From assembly GCA_017411665.1 (NCBI GenBank), contig JAFQPT010000315.1:1-7765 (forward strand): a stretch of DNA of 7,765 bases. The letters are read 5' to 3'. Below are positions 1 through 5,436 of the stretch, one piece after another. Source of the DNA: Oscillospiraceae bacterium. GTDB lineage: Bacteria > Bacillota_A > Clostridia > Oscillospirales > Oscillospiraceae. Position numbers and translations under genes: made by a program. Numbering within the stretch: the first letter of the stretch is position 1; each line of letters starts with the position of its first letter. The notes below the pieces were generated by a model that had not been told where the DNA came from, did no database searches, and saw only the letters and a program-made list of their open reading frames with translations.

Positions 1-759
1 GCCAAGCAGCTGGAGAGCGGCACGCCCGCGCAGAAGGAAGAGGCCAAGCGCAAGCTGTCCGAGGCCAATCTGCGCCTTGTGGTGTCCATCGCCAAGCGCT
101 ACGTCGGCCGCGGCATGCTGTTCCTGGACCTGATCCAGGAAGGCAATCTGGGTCTGATCAAGGCAGTTGAAAAGTTTGACTACACCAAGGGCTACAAGTT
201 CTCTACCTACGCTACCTGGTGGATTCGTCAGGCGATCACCCGTGCCATTGCTGACCAGGCTCGTACCATCCGTATCCCCGTACACATGGTAGAAACCATC
301 AACAAGGTCATCCGTATCTCCCGTCAGCTGCTGCAGGAGCTGGGTCACGAACCCTCCCCCGAAGAAATCGCAAAGGAAATGCAGATGCCCGTAGAAAAGG
401 TGCGCGACATTCTGAAGATTGCACAGGAACCTGTGTCTCTGGAAACTCCCATCGGCGAAGAAGAAGACTCCCACCTTGGCGACTTCATCCCCGACGAAGA
501 TGCATCCGAACCTGCTGAAGCAGCCAGCTTCTCCCTGCTGCGTGAACAGTTGATGGACGTTCTGGACACTCTGACCCCCAGAGAAAAGAAGGTTCTGGAG
601 CTGCGTTTCGGTCTGGCAGACGGCCGCACCCGCACTCTGGAAGAAGTAGGCAAGGAATTCAAGGTTACCCGTGAACGCATCCGTCAGATTGAAGCAAAGG
701 CTCTGCGCAAGCTGCGTCACCCCTCCCGCTCCAAGAAGCTGAAGGACTTTTTGTCTTAA
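1..759 (+). CDS. rpoD: RNA polymerase major sigma factor RpoD/SigA (5' end missing)
   Basis: This is the primary sigma factor, which directs RNA polymerase to housekeeping promoters. The reading frame is open from base 1, giving 252 visible residues. Roughly the N-terminal third (region 1 and the start of region 2) lies outside the window. The GTG/ATG codons near base 79 are internal and are not the start. Region 2.3-2.4 ([18 protein letters not shown], about residues 65-82) melts and reads the -10 element. IRIPVHM (about 90-96) opens region 3. [14 protein letters not shown] (about 191-204) and the helix-turn-helix TLEEVGKEF...TRERIRQIE (about 212-231) form region 4, which reads the -35 element. 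The end [16 protein letters not shown] is typical of SigA, and no stop or frameshift interrupts it. The downstream terminator suggests it is the last gene of its transcript. A dnaG gene often lies upstream in Firmicutes, but that is not visible here. Confidence 0.97.
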   Translation, partial: AKQLESGTPAQKEEAKRKLSEANLRLVVSIAKRYVGRGMLFLDLIQEGNLGLIKAVEKFDYTKGYKFSTYATWWIRQAITRAIADQARTIRIPVHMVETINKVIRISRQLLQELGHEPSPEEIAKEMQMPVEKVRDILKIAQEPVSLETPIGEEEDSHLGDFIPDEDASEPAEAASFSLLREQLMDVLDTLTPREKKVLELRFGLADGRTRTLEEVGKEFKVTRERIRQIEAKALRKLRHPSRSKKLKDFLS

Positions 760-786
760 TCCTCGCGAACTCCGTATCGCTTTTTC

Positions 787-840
787 CTCGCAAGCGAGAA
801 AAGAGCGCTCACTTCGTTGCTCGGATTTGTTTCGACAAAT
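787..840 (+). repeat. Chain of small hairpins between rpoD stop and terminator
   Basis: Inverted repeats follow one another directly after rpoD. CTCG/CGAG (787-790 with 795-798) comes first. A weaker GAGC/GCTC pair (803-806 with 819-822) is next. Last is a perfect 6-bp stem ATTTGT/ACAAAT closed by a TTCG tetraloop (825-840). They lie in the 3' UTR of rpoD and could protect the transcript end. They may be the remnant of a palindromic intergenic repeat. The function is inference. Confidence 0.5.
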
Positions 841-855
841 AAAATGCTTTTATTG

Positions 856-890
856 AAAAAAGGGAATCTGTGAAACAGATTCCCTTTTTC
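856..890 (+). terminator. Rho-independent terminator of rpoD
   Basis: GGGAATCTG (862-870) pairs perfectly with CAGATTCCC (876-884) across the loop TGAAA. The stem is extended by an A-run (857-861) pairing with a T-run (885-889). It lies about 100 bases after the rpoD stop, in the right orientation. The A-tract before the stem would also give some termination from the other strand. Confidence 0.88.
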
Positions 891-1055
891 TATTGATTGG
901 CATTTCACTTGTCGATAGAATATGTATGCGTTCATTCCGTTATTTCGTTACCTTCACATTCGAAGATTCTTTTATTCCCAAATCCTACGGATTTGAATGA
1001 TTGATTGGAATCTTCTCTGTGAGGAGCATTGCTTCGCAATGCTGGATTGCATAAC
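890..1055 (+). other. Gene-free stretch with nested inverted repeats
   Basis: No credible coding sequence is seen here. GAAGATTC (962-969) pairs with GAATCTTC (1008-1015). They enclose AAATCC/GGATTT (980-985 with 989-994), extended by ATTC/GAAT (974-977 with 995-998). A separate 7-bp hairpin GCATTGC-TTC-GCAATGC lies at 1026-1042. With the terminator at 1056-1091 this could be a small structured RNA. The only promoter-like match upstream is weak (TTGGCA at 897-902, TATGTA at 921-926, 18-base spacer), so an RNA gene is not claimed. Confidence 0.35.
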
Positions 1056-1093
1056 AAAAAGCACCGTATCGTATGTGATACGGTGCTTTTTTT
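1056..1093. terminator. Bidirectional rho-independent terminator between convergent units
   Basis: AAAAAGCACCGTATC (1056-1070) pairs perfectly with GATACGGTGCTTTTT (1077-1091) around a 6-base loop. There are T-runs on both strands. It lies between the + strand rpoD unit and the - strand unit ending with the DUF559 gene at 1159, so it can stop transcription from both sides. It is the first clear terminator downstream of the - strand genes. Confidence 0.88.
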
Positions 1094-1127
1094 GTTATTT
1101 CATGTTGTTATATATTTCCGCCCCCTT

Positions 1128-1174
1128 GCCTCCCTTGCCTAAAGGGAGGGGGACCGCGTTAGCGGTGGAGGGAT
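1128..1174 (+). repeat. Left inverted terminal copy of a double-hairpin repeat
   Basis: The outer hairpin is CCTCCCTT (1129-1136) pairing with AAGGGAGG (1142-1149), loop GCCTA. The inner hairpin is ACCGC (1153-1157) pairing with GCGGT (1162-1166), loop GTTA, followed by GGAGGGATT. The first 22 bases (1128-1149) are identical to the reverse complement of 1553-1574, the right copy. The DUF559 stop codon (TTA, 1159-1161) lies in the inner loop, so the repeat encodes the last few residues of that protein. A perfect tandem 9-mer CCCTTGCCT occurs at 1123-1131 and 1132-1140. No target-site duplication is obvious. Confidence 0.85.
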
Positions 1175-1521
1175 TCTTTCACTATCATGTCTATGTATTC
1201 GCACACACCGCGAAAATTCCTCATTACCTCATTATTGGGAATTCGAATCACTGTAAGATTTCTGCTTTCTATTTGTTCTGTGCGAATTTGATCCTTCAGC
1301 AGCCCTTCCTTTTCATAGTGCTGTGATCCATCCAACTCGACAATCAACCGTGCATCGTGGCAATAGAAATCAACAATATAGTCATCTATCACCTTTTGAC
1401 GCAAAAAACGGACGGGATATCCTCTCAAAAAATCGTACCAAAGATGCTTTTCTTCTTTGGTCATTTCTTTTCTAAGAACCTTTGCGTTTTTGGTGAGTGC
1501 GGTATTGTGTTTTCGATTCAT
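1159..1521 (-). CDS. DUF559 family endonuclease-like protein (Vsr-like fold)
   Basis: This 120-residue protein carries the DUF559 (PF04480) pattern, a small PD-(D/E)XK nuclease fold related to the very-short-patch-repair endonuclease. EMTKEEKHLWYDFLR (about 19-33) is the usual N-terminal helix. FLRQKVIDDYIVDFYC (39-54) and ARLIVELDGSQHYE (57-70) carry the likely catalytic residues D51, E62 and D64 plus H68. The tail has the usual DxxRTEQIE...LTVIRIPNNEV pattern. The length is normal and the gene looks intact. ATG at 1519-1521 is the start, because GGAGGG lies five bases upstream. That ribosome binding site belongs to the right-hand repeat, and the stop lies inside the left-hand repeat. The gene is visibly AT-richer than its neighbours, which suggests transfer. 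It follows the PstS-like gene in the same direction and may be read from that transcript. Its substrate is unknown. A role in moving or repairing the repeat is inference. Confidence 0.88.
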   Translation of the reverse strand: MNRKHNTALTKNAKVLRKEMTKEEKHLWYDFLRGYPVRFLRQKVIDDYIVDFYCHDARLIVELDGSQHYEKEGLLKDQIRTEQIESRNLTVIRIPNNEVMRNFRGVCEYIDMIVKESLHR

Positions 1522-1524
1522 TGT

Positions 1525-1574
1525 ATCCCTCCGTCACGGCTTCGCCGTGCCACCTCCCTTTAGGCAAGGGAGGC
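1525..1574 (-). repeat. Right inverted terminal copy of the double-hairpin repeat
   Basis: The outer hairpin CCTCCCTT (1553-1560) pairs with AAGGGAGG (1566-1573). The inner hairpin CACGGC-TTC-GCCGTG is at 1535-1549. In reverse complement, the outer 22 bases match the left copy exactly. The inner stems differ in sequence but both are fully paired. The outer end is only seven bases from the stop codon of the PstS-like gene (1582), so the hairpin may also act as its 3' stabiliser or an attenuator before the DUF559 gene. Confidence 0.85.
1527..1532 (-). promoter_or_regulatory. Shine-Dalgarno sequence supplied by the repeat
   Basis: Read on the - strand, GGAGGG is followed by ATACA and then the ATG at 1521, a near-ideal spacing. 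The motif is the inner end of the terminal repeat. The matching GGAGGGAT in the other copy (1167-1174) faces inward as well but lies within the coding sequence. Confidence 0.75.
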
Positions 1575-1581
1575 TTTAGTC

Positions 1582-2493
1582 TTACCCATTTACAGGCACA
1601 TAGCCCGCATCTTCTATGATGCGACTACCGCGCTTCGACAGCACTGCTTCCACCCACTTGCTTGCGGGGCTGTCCGCAGGCTCATCGGCACGCAGTACGA
1701 TAAACCCGTTGGTAAAAATCGGATATTCACCGCTCTTGATGGTATCAACAGAGGGCATTACCCCGTCCACCGCCAGCATCTTGACGGTATCGCGCTTGTA
1801 CATGGTGTTTACATAATAGAAATAGGAGTACCCAATGGCGGTATCTGCGTTGTCATAGTCCGCAATGGCATCCACCAGCTCACCCATTTCCATCCGCAGC
1901 TGCTTGGTAGGCGGTTCCATAATCGTCTTGTCCTTCATCACCAGCTTCAGCATGGCTGTCTGACTGCCCGACCCTGTGGGACGCTGATAGGGAATAATCG
2001 GTGCATTCGCGCCGCCCACCTGCGACCAGTCAGTGATATCCCCTGTGTAAATATCTTGAATCTGTTCAAGGGTCAGTCCGTCTACGGGGTTTTCGGAGTT
2101 GACGATAAATACGAAGGCAGAAGCCGTAGCGGGAATAATCTTCAGCTCTACCCCCTGCTGTGCGGCATAGGCTCTGTCCTCATCGGAAATCTCCGCTGCA
2201 AAAATCACGTCCACCTTGCCGTCAATGAGGTTGCGGTACACTTCAGCGGAGCGTCCTGTAGTATATTCATAGGTCAGTGTGCTCTCGTCCACCACCAGAA
2301 AATCCGCAGCGATGGCATCCACCAGCGGATGAATTGCCAGAGAGGCATCTACGCGGGGATACGTCTCCGCAGTGAACATAGGTTCCTTGACGGGGTCCTT
2401 TATTTCCCCTGTGGCAGACCAATACCAAAACAGACACCCTGCCATAACCGCCACCATAAAGACGGCTGCAATCAGAATATAGCTCTTTTTCAT
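1582..2493 (-). CDS. PstS-like periplasmic/surface substrate-binding protein
   Basis: This 303-residue solute-binding protein is of the PstS-like PBP superfamily (PF12849 type), which binds phosphate or other oxyanions outside the membrane. The N-terminus is MKKS plus a hydrophobic stretch to about residue 25. C20 follows VMAG, a poor lipobox match, so it may be a lipoprotein or simply membrane-anchored. Family features include YPRVDASLAIHPL (about 45-57), LTLEQIQDIYTGDITDW (140-156), the ligand loop YQRPTGSGSQT (169-179) and AIGYSYFYY (219-227). The first binding loop reads DASLAIHPL where PstS relatives usually have a GST-type loop, so the ligand may differ. ATG at 2493 is preferred to the in-frame GTG at 2505, because GAGGTG lies four bases upstream of it. 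The preceding stop is eight bases away and overlaps that site, implying translational coupling. No pstCAB genes are adjacent. Confidence 0.87.
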   Translation of the reverse strand: MKKSYILIAAVFMVAVMAGCLFWYWSATGEIKDPVKEPMFTAETYPRVDASLAIHPLVDAIAADFLVVDESTLTYEYTTGRSAEVYRNLIDGKVDVIFAAEISDEDRAYAAQQGVELKIIPATASAFVFIVNSENPVDGLTLEQIQDIYTGDITDWSQVGGANAPIIPYQRPTGSGSQTAMLKLVMKDKTIMEPPTKQLRMEMGELVDAIADYDNADTAIGYSYFYYVNTMYKRDTVKMLAVDGVMPSVDTIKSGEYPIFTNGFIVLRADEPADSPASKWVEAVLSKRGSRIIEDAGYVPVNG

Positions 2494-2495
2494 AA

Positions 2496-2505
2496 TGCAC
2501 CTCAC
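2496..2505 (-). promoter_or_regulatory. Coupled stop/ribosome binding site
   Basis: On the - strand the TGA stop of the DUF3298-like gene (2502-2504) runs directly into the Shine-Dalgarno sequence, as GAGTGAGGTG followed by CATT and the ATG. The ribosome ending the first gene is therefore placed to restart on the PstS-like gene. This also decides against the GTG start at 2505. Confidence 0.65.
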
Positions 2506-4019
2506 TCAAAAATCTTCAGCGCAATCCGCGGGAAGTCCCGCAGAGGCATGGACAGATACTGCTGTGTCCCCCATTCGGGCAGATACACATTCAGTCCCAC
2601 ACCGCTGACCTCATACCATGCCGCCTGTACCGCCAGCTCCGCAGCCTCCATGGTGTAGCCGTAATAGCTGACCAAATCATACTTTGCATTGGCACGCACC
2701 GCAGCACCATAGTCATATCCGTCCACAAAAATATCGTCCACCGTCAGTCGGCTGCCCGTTTCGTAGTTGTACAGTTCATAAGACCTGCGGTGCGTTTCCT
2801 GTACCTCGCCGCCGTCAATGTACTCATCCAATCCGCAATAGAACATGGTATATGTGCCTGTACGGTACAGCTCCATCAAGGCTGCGCGGTATTTGCTTTC
2901 AAACAGCTCTATGGGCATTTCGTACAGGCTGTAGTTTTCGCAGACCTCCGCAGCGCAGGAGGTATAAAGCTCGCTGACTCCCGAAAAATCCGCAAAATCT
3001 GTGTAAATATGGCCATTGGGGTTGGCAAGGAGAATATACGCTTTTTCGGGATGCGCCAGTGCTTCCTCTCGGATTGCAATCGCTTCCTCCAGCAATCCCT
3101 CGTACAAATCATCGTAGAACACAAGGAACTGCTCCGCAGCTTCCGCAGGAATCTTCTCCTCCAGATACGCCTCGCTCAATGCAATATCGTACCAGAAATT
3201 ATCCGCAGCAAAGCCGAATTCCCGCCGCGCAAAGCCGCGGGGCATCTCAGCACAGGTAAACACATTCTCATATCCGACCCCGTCTGCCACAAACAAGCTG
3301 TCCCCGGTGAGATATTTGTTGTAAATGACAATGTCTTCGGCATACTCGGTCATGGAGATTTCCGCCATATAGTCATTGTAGTAGAGGTAAATTCCCGCAG
3401 GGGTGAAGAGAAACTGTCTGTTTTCCCCATTCAAATAGGCTTTCACTGTCTTATACAGCTGTTGTTCGTCGGGGTAATTCACATCCTCCCAATATGTGTT
3501 GGAGAGGTTTCCGCGGGTCAGCGCATCGTAAAACGCACCATGCACGATGCCCTGCAGATCGGCATCCGCGGCAAACAAATCCTCCAGCCGCAGCTGACTG
3601 CCGTCGTTGAGATTGAAGTTCAAATAGACCTGCTCATGAGCGGAATACAAGCCCACGCTCAAGGTGTTGGCAAAGCTGCCGCTGACGTTGTAGCTGAGGT
3701 AACGGATGTCTCCGCCGAAGGCAATGTCCTGCTCGATGAGCCGTTTTGCCTCACTGCGAATCAAGTCGTTGATTCCGTTTTGCACCTCGGTATTCTTCAG
3801 CCCTTCGAATTGAGGGTAGCTGATAAACATATCATCGGTGTCCTCTCGGATTTCCGTCATGACAAGGTCGTTTTCGTCGTAGAAGCCATTCAAATCGATG
3901 CCCGCTTCGGAGATGTACACTTCCTCGTCGGGCAAGCGGAGGGTATATTGAATGCAGCCGTAGGTAATGCCTACCGCCAGCACCGTAAACGTAAGTAAAA
4001 ACGCAATCAGTTTTTTCAA
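2502..4019 (-). CDS. Membrane-anchored protein with two DUF3298/DUF4163-like modules
   Basis: The product is about 505 residues counting from a TTG start at 4017-4019. Residues 2-25 (KKLIAFLLTF...GC) form one N-terminal membrane segment or uncleaved signal, and the rest is predicted to be outside the cell. The first module follows the DUF4163-DUF3298 pattern known from RsiV and PdaC-like proteins: ISYPQFEGLKN...VQNGIND (about 66-84), FNLNDGSQLRLEDLF (135-149) and LFTPAGIYLYYNDY (204-217). A second, more divergent copy lies at the C-terminus: YTMFYCGLDEYID (390-402), LYNYETGSRLTVDDIF (416-431) and GVGLNVYLPEWG (474-485). The upstream ATG at 4052 is rejected because it overlaps the -10 box, whereas the TTG has AAGGAGGG eight bases before it. 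The gene leads a two-gene operon with the PstS-like protein. No deacetylase domain is present. The biochemical role is unknown; ligand sensing, lysozyme binding or cell-wall interaction are guesses from relatives. Confidence 0.82.
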   Translation of the reverse strand: MKKLIAFLLTFTVLAVGITYGCIQYTLRLPDEEVYISEAGIDLNGFYDENDLVMTEIREDTDDMFISYPQFEGLKNTEVQNGINDLIRSEAKRLIEQDIAFGGDIRYLSYNVSGSFANTLSVGLYSAHEQVYLNFNLNDGSQLRLEDLFAADADLQGIVHGAFYDALTRGNLSNTYWEDVNYPDEQQLYKTVKAYLNGENRQFLFTPAGIYLYYNDYMAEISMTEYAEDIVIYNKYLTGDSLFVADGVGYENVFTCAEMPRGFARREFGFAADNFWYDIALSEAYLEEKIPAEAAEQFLVFYDDLYEGLLEEAIAIREEALAHPEKAYILLANPNGHIYTDFADFSGVSELYTSCAAEVCENYSLYEMPIELFESKYRAALMELYRTGTYTMFYCGLDEYIDGGEVQETHRRSYELYNYETGSRLTVDDIFVDGYDYGAAVRANAKYDLVSYYGYTMEAAELAVQAAWYEVSGVGLNVYLPEWGTQQYLSMPLRDFPRIALKIFE

Positions 4020-4027
4020 AAGGTGTT

Positions 4028-4035
4028 CCCTCCTT
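4028..4035 (-). promoter_or_regulatory. Strong Shine-Dalgarno that sets a TTG start
   Basis: On the - strand AAGGAGGG is followed by eight bases and then TTG AAA AAA CTG. The near-perfect match compensates for the weak start codon and gives the typical MKKL signal-anchor beginning. Confidence 0.85.
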
Positions 4036-4050
4036 GTTTGGGTTAAAACC

Positions 4051-4079
4051 ATTATATCGCAGATTCATATAAATGTTAA
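4051..4079 (-). promoter_or_regulatory. Sigma-A type promoter of the DUF3298/PstS-like operon
   Basis: On the - strand the -35 box is TTAACA (4074-4079, one mismatch to consensus). A 17-base spacer follows, then a perfect -10 TATAAT (4051-4056). Transcription should begin near 4044, giving a leader of about 25 bases. A small GGTT/AACC inverted repeat (4041-4050) overlaps the expected start and could be an operator, but this is weak. Confidence 0.85.
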
Positions 4080-4113
4080 GCACTGAAACAGAACCATCAT
4101 GACCACATTGTCT

Positions 4114-4228
4114 CTGTCATACCGAGCGAAGTGCCGCAGGCACGAAGTCGAGTGTATCCCGAATCCGTTTGCTGCTTCAAGGAGATTCACTCCACTCGCT
4201 CACATTGTTCGCTCGGTCGGAATGACAG
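4114..4228. repeat. Palindromic intergenic repeat (MITE/REP-like)
   Basis: This element of about 115 bp has CTGTCAT (4114-4120) and ATGACAG (4222-4228) at its ends. ACCGAGCGAA (4121-4130) is matched by TTCGCTCGGT (4209-4218) further in. A hairpin GTGCC-GCA-GGCAC lies at 4131-4143, and GAGTG...GAATC pairs with GATTCACTC toward the centre. It looks like the widespread GTCATTCCGAGC-type palindromes of many gut Firmicutes genomes, recalled from general knowledge and not searched. It encodes no protein. It sits between the promoter of the DUF3298 operon and the terminator of the nup-type operon. Confidence 0.7.
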
Positions 4229-4242
4229 TGCCCCTACATAGC

Positions 4243-4280
4243 AAAAACCACCTCGTCTGTATAGACGAGGTGGTTTTTTG
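4243..4280. terminator. 16-bp-stem rho-independent terminator
   Basis: AAAAACCACCTCGTCT (4243-4258) pairs perfectly with AGACGAGGTGGTTTTT (4263-4278), loop GTAT. T-runs occur on both strands. The nearest upstream gene is the - strand permease ending at 4489, so it most likely ends the transporter transcript after a 3' UTR of about 210 bases. No + strand gene ends before it, although the longer T-run is on the + strand. Confidence 0.85.
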
Positions 4281-4290
4281 TTTGTTCCAA

Positions 4291-4496
4291 AATCGCTTCG
4301 CAGAATTTTGCATCGAAGATGCAAAAGAAAATCCAATCTGTTTTTCGCGCCGACATGCGCGAAGCGAAAAACTCTTCTCAGCTTTTTAAGTGTACGAGCG
4401 CAGCGAGTGCGCGCACAAAAGCTGCTTGCTCATCGCGAAGCGGGAGCGTTCTCAAACAAGCTCCGTCAGGAGGTTGTTTGAAGCAAGTTTACTTGC
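4291..4496 (-). other. Hairpin-rich 3' UTR after the transporter operon
   Basis: No gene is seen here. There is a series of inverted repeats: TTTTGCATC-GAA-GATGCAAAA (4306-4326); TTTTTCGC/GCGAAAAA (4341-4348 with 4364-4371); AGCTTTT/AAAAGCT (4380-4386 with 4417-4423); CAAACAA/TTGTTTG (4453-4459 with 4474-4480) with an inner CTCC/GGAG; and GCAAGT/ACTTGC (4483-4496), which overlaps the permease stop. They may stabilise the mRNA 3' end or be decayed palindromic repeats. Confidence 0.5.
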
Positions 4497-5433
4497 TCTT
4501 TACGTAAGGCTTGCCGTTTGCTGCGGGAACGTGGGACTTGCCAACGAACAGAATCAGCACAACAACGGTCACTACGTAAGGAATCATGGAAATCAGCTGA
4601 GGGCTGATGGGGCTTGCAGTACCCAGAATAACCTTCAGACCGGTGCACATGCCGAACAGCAGACAGCCAATCAGTGCGCCCTGAGGCTTAAACTTACCGA
4701 AAATAACCGCTGCGATTGCAATAAAGCCCTGACCGATGATGGAGATGGGGCGGAACTGGTTGGTGATCGCCATGGTTACGCTTGCGCCGCCCAGACCTGC
4801 CAGGAAGCCGGAAATGGTTACGCACAGCATACGCATACGGATAACATTGATACCCAGAGTTTCACATGCGTGGGGATGCTCGCCGCAGGCACGCATACGC
4901 AGACCAAAGCGGGTCTTGTAGAAAACGAACCATACAACTACGACCAGAATAAACACCAGGAAAGTCGTTGCATAGTTGGAGATCACGTTGGACAGGAACA
5001 TGCCCATATGGGTGGTGGTATCAAAGGATTCTGCAAACAGCAGAGGAATCTTCACGGATACATCCAGAGGAATCGTGTCGGTAGAGCCAAACAGCGCGCG
5101 ACATGCCATAACAGCCACACCGGGAGCCAGCATGTTGATCGCAGTACCGGAAATGGTCTGGTCTGCGCCCAGCTTTACGGATGCGATTGCATGGAGATAC
5201 GCAAAGAATGCGCCTGCCAGACCGCCACAGAAGAAGCCGACCCAGGGATTGCCAACAAAGTAAGTAACCGCACAGCCGGTAAATGCACCGGCAACCATCA
5301 TGCCTTCGATACCGATGTTGATGACACCGGAAACTTCAGAGAAGCAGGAGCCCAGTGCTGCATACAGCAGAGGGGGGGTAAACAGAAGGGTCGCGTAAAT
5401 GATAACGCCCAAATTATCCAGAATAAAATCCAT
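4489..5433 (-). CDS. nupQ: Nucleoside (guanosine-type) ABC transporter permease, NupQ-like
   Basis: This is the second permease subunit of a BmpA-type nucleoside importer: 314 residues, multi-spanning, BPD_transp_2 family (relatives of RbsC and B. subtilis NupQ/YufQ). Diagnostic segments are EVSGVINIGIEGMM (33-46), GADQTISGTAINML (89-102), the cytoplasmic coupling loop FGLRMRACGEHPHA...LGIN (176-196) and GQGFIAIAAVIFGKFKP (234-250). Alternating hydrophobic stretches cover most of the rest, and the tail is short and basic (GKPYVKSK). It starts three bases after the stop of the upstream permease. Its Shine-Dalgarno AAGGAGGAG lies inside the last codons of that gene, so translation is coupled. 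Length is normal for the family. The family identification is firm. Guanosine or another nucleoside as substrate is inferred from gene order and similarity. Confidence 0.92.
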   Translation of the reverse strand: MDFILDNLGVIIYATLLFTPPLLYAALGSCFSEVSGVINIGIEGMMVAGAFTGCAVTYFVGNPWVGFFCGGLAGAFFAYLHAIASVKLGADQTISGTAINMLAPGVAVMACRALFGSTDTIPLDVSVKIPLLFAESFDTTTHMGMFLSNVISNYATTFLVFILVVVVWFVFYKTRFGLRMRACGEHPHACETLGINVIRMRMLCVTISGFLAGLGGASVTMAITNQFRPISIIGQGFIAIAAVIFGKFKPQGALIGCLLFGMCTGLKVILGTASPISPQLISMIPYVVTVVVLILFVGKSHVPAANGKPYVKSK

Positions 5434-5436
5434 AAT

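Larger units (their letters stand above)
1128..1574 (-). mobile_element. Putative DUF559-carrying element bounded by inverted hairpin repeats
   Basis: The unit of about 447 bp consists of two inverted double-hairpin repeats enclosing one complete DUF559 gene that uses repeat bases for translation start and stop. The layout resembles an insertion sequence with terminal inverted repeats, or a REP/RAYT pair. No transposase of a known class, target duplication or second copy is visible, so mobility is inference. It could instead be a gene cassette exploiting, or captured between, independent repeat copies. Confidence 0.5.

Noticed and set aside
997..1326. A 109-codon + strand frame after rpoD
   Set aside because: It runs through the terminator, the left repeat and antisense to the DUF559 gene. 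No ribosome binding site or domain is seen.
2494..2505. GTG start giving four extra residues (MRCI) on the PstS-like protein
   Set aside because: The ATG at 2493 has GAGGTG at proper spacing and begins with the expected MKKS signal sequence. The GTG lacks a ribosome binding site.
2790..3998. A 402-codon open frame on the + strand
   Set aside because: It is antisense to the DUF3298-like gene, which has its own promoter, ribosome binding site and domain motifs. The antisense translation matches no family I recognise.
4020..4052. ATG at 4052 as start of the DUF3298-like gene
   Set aside because: It overlaps the -10 hexamer and so lies upstream of the predicted transcript start. The TTG at 4019 has a strong Shine-Dalgarno.
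4114..4480. Repeats considered as a CRISPR array
   Set aside because: The palindromes differ from one another, with no regular repeat-spacer pattern and no cas genes nearby.
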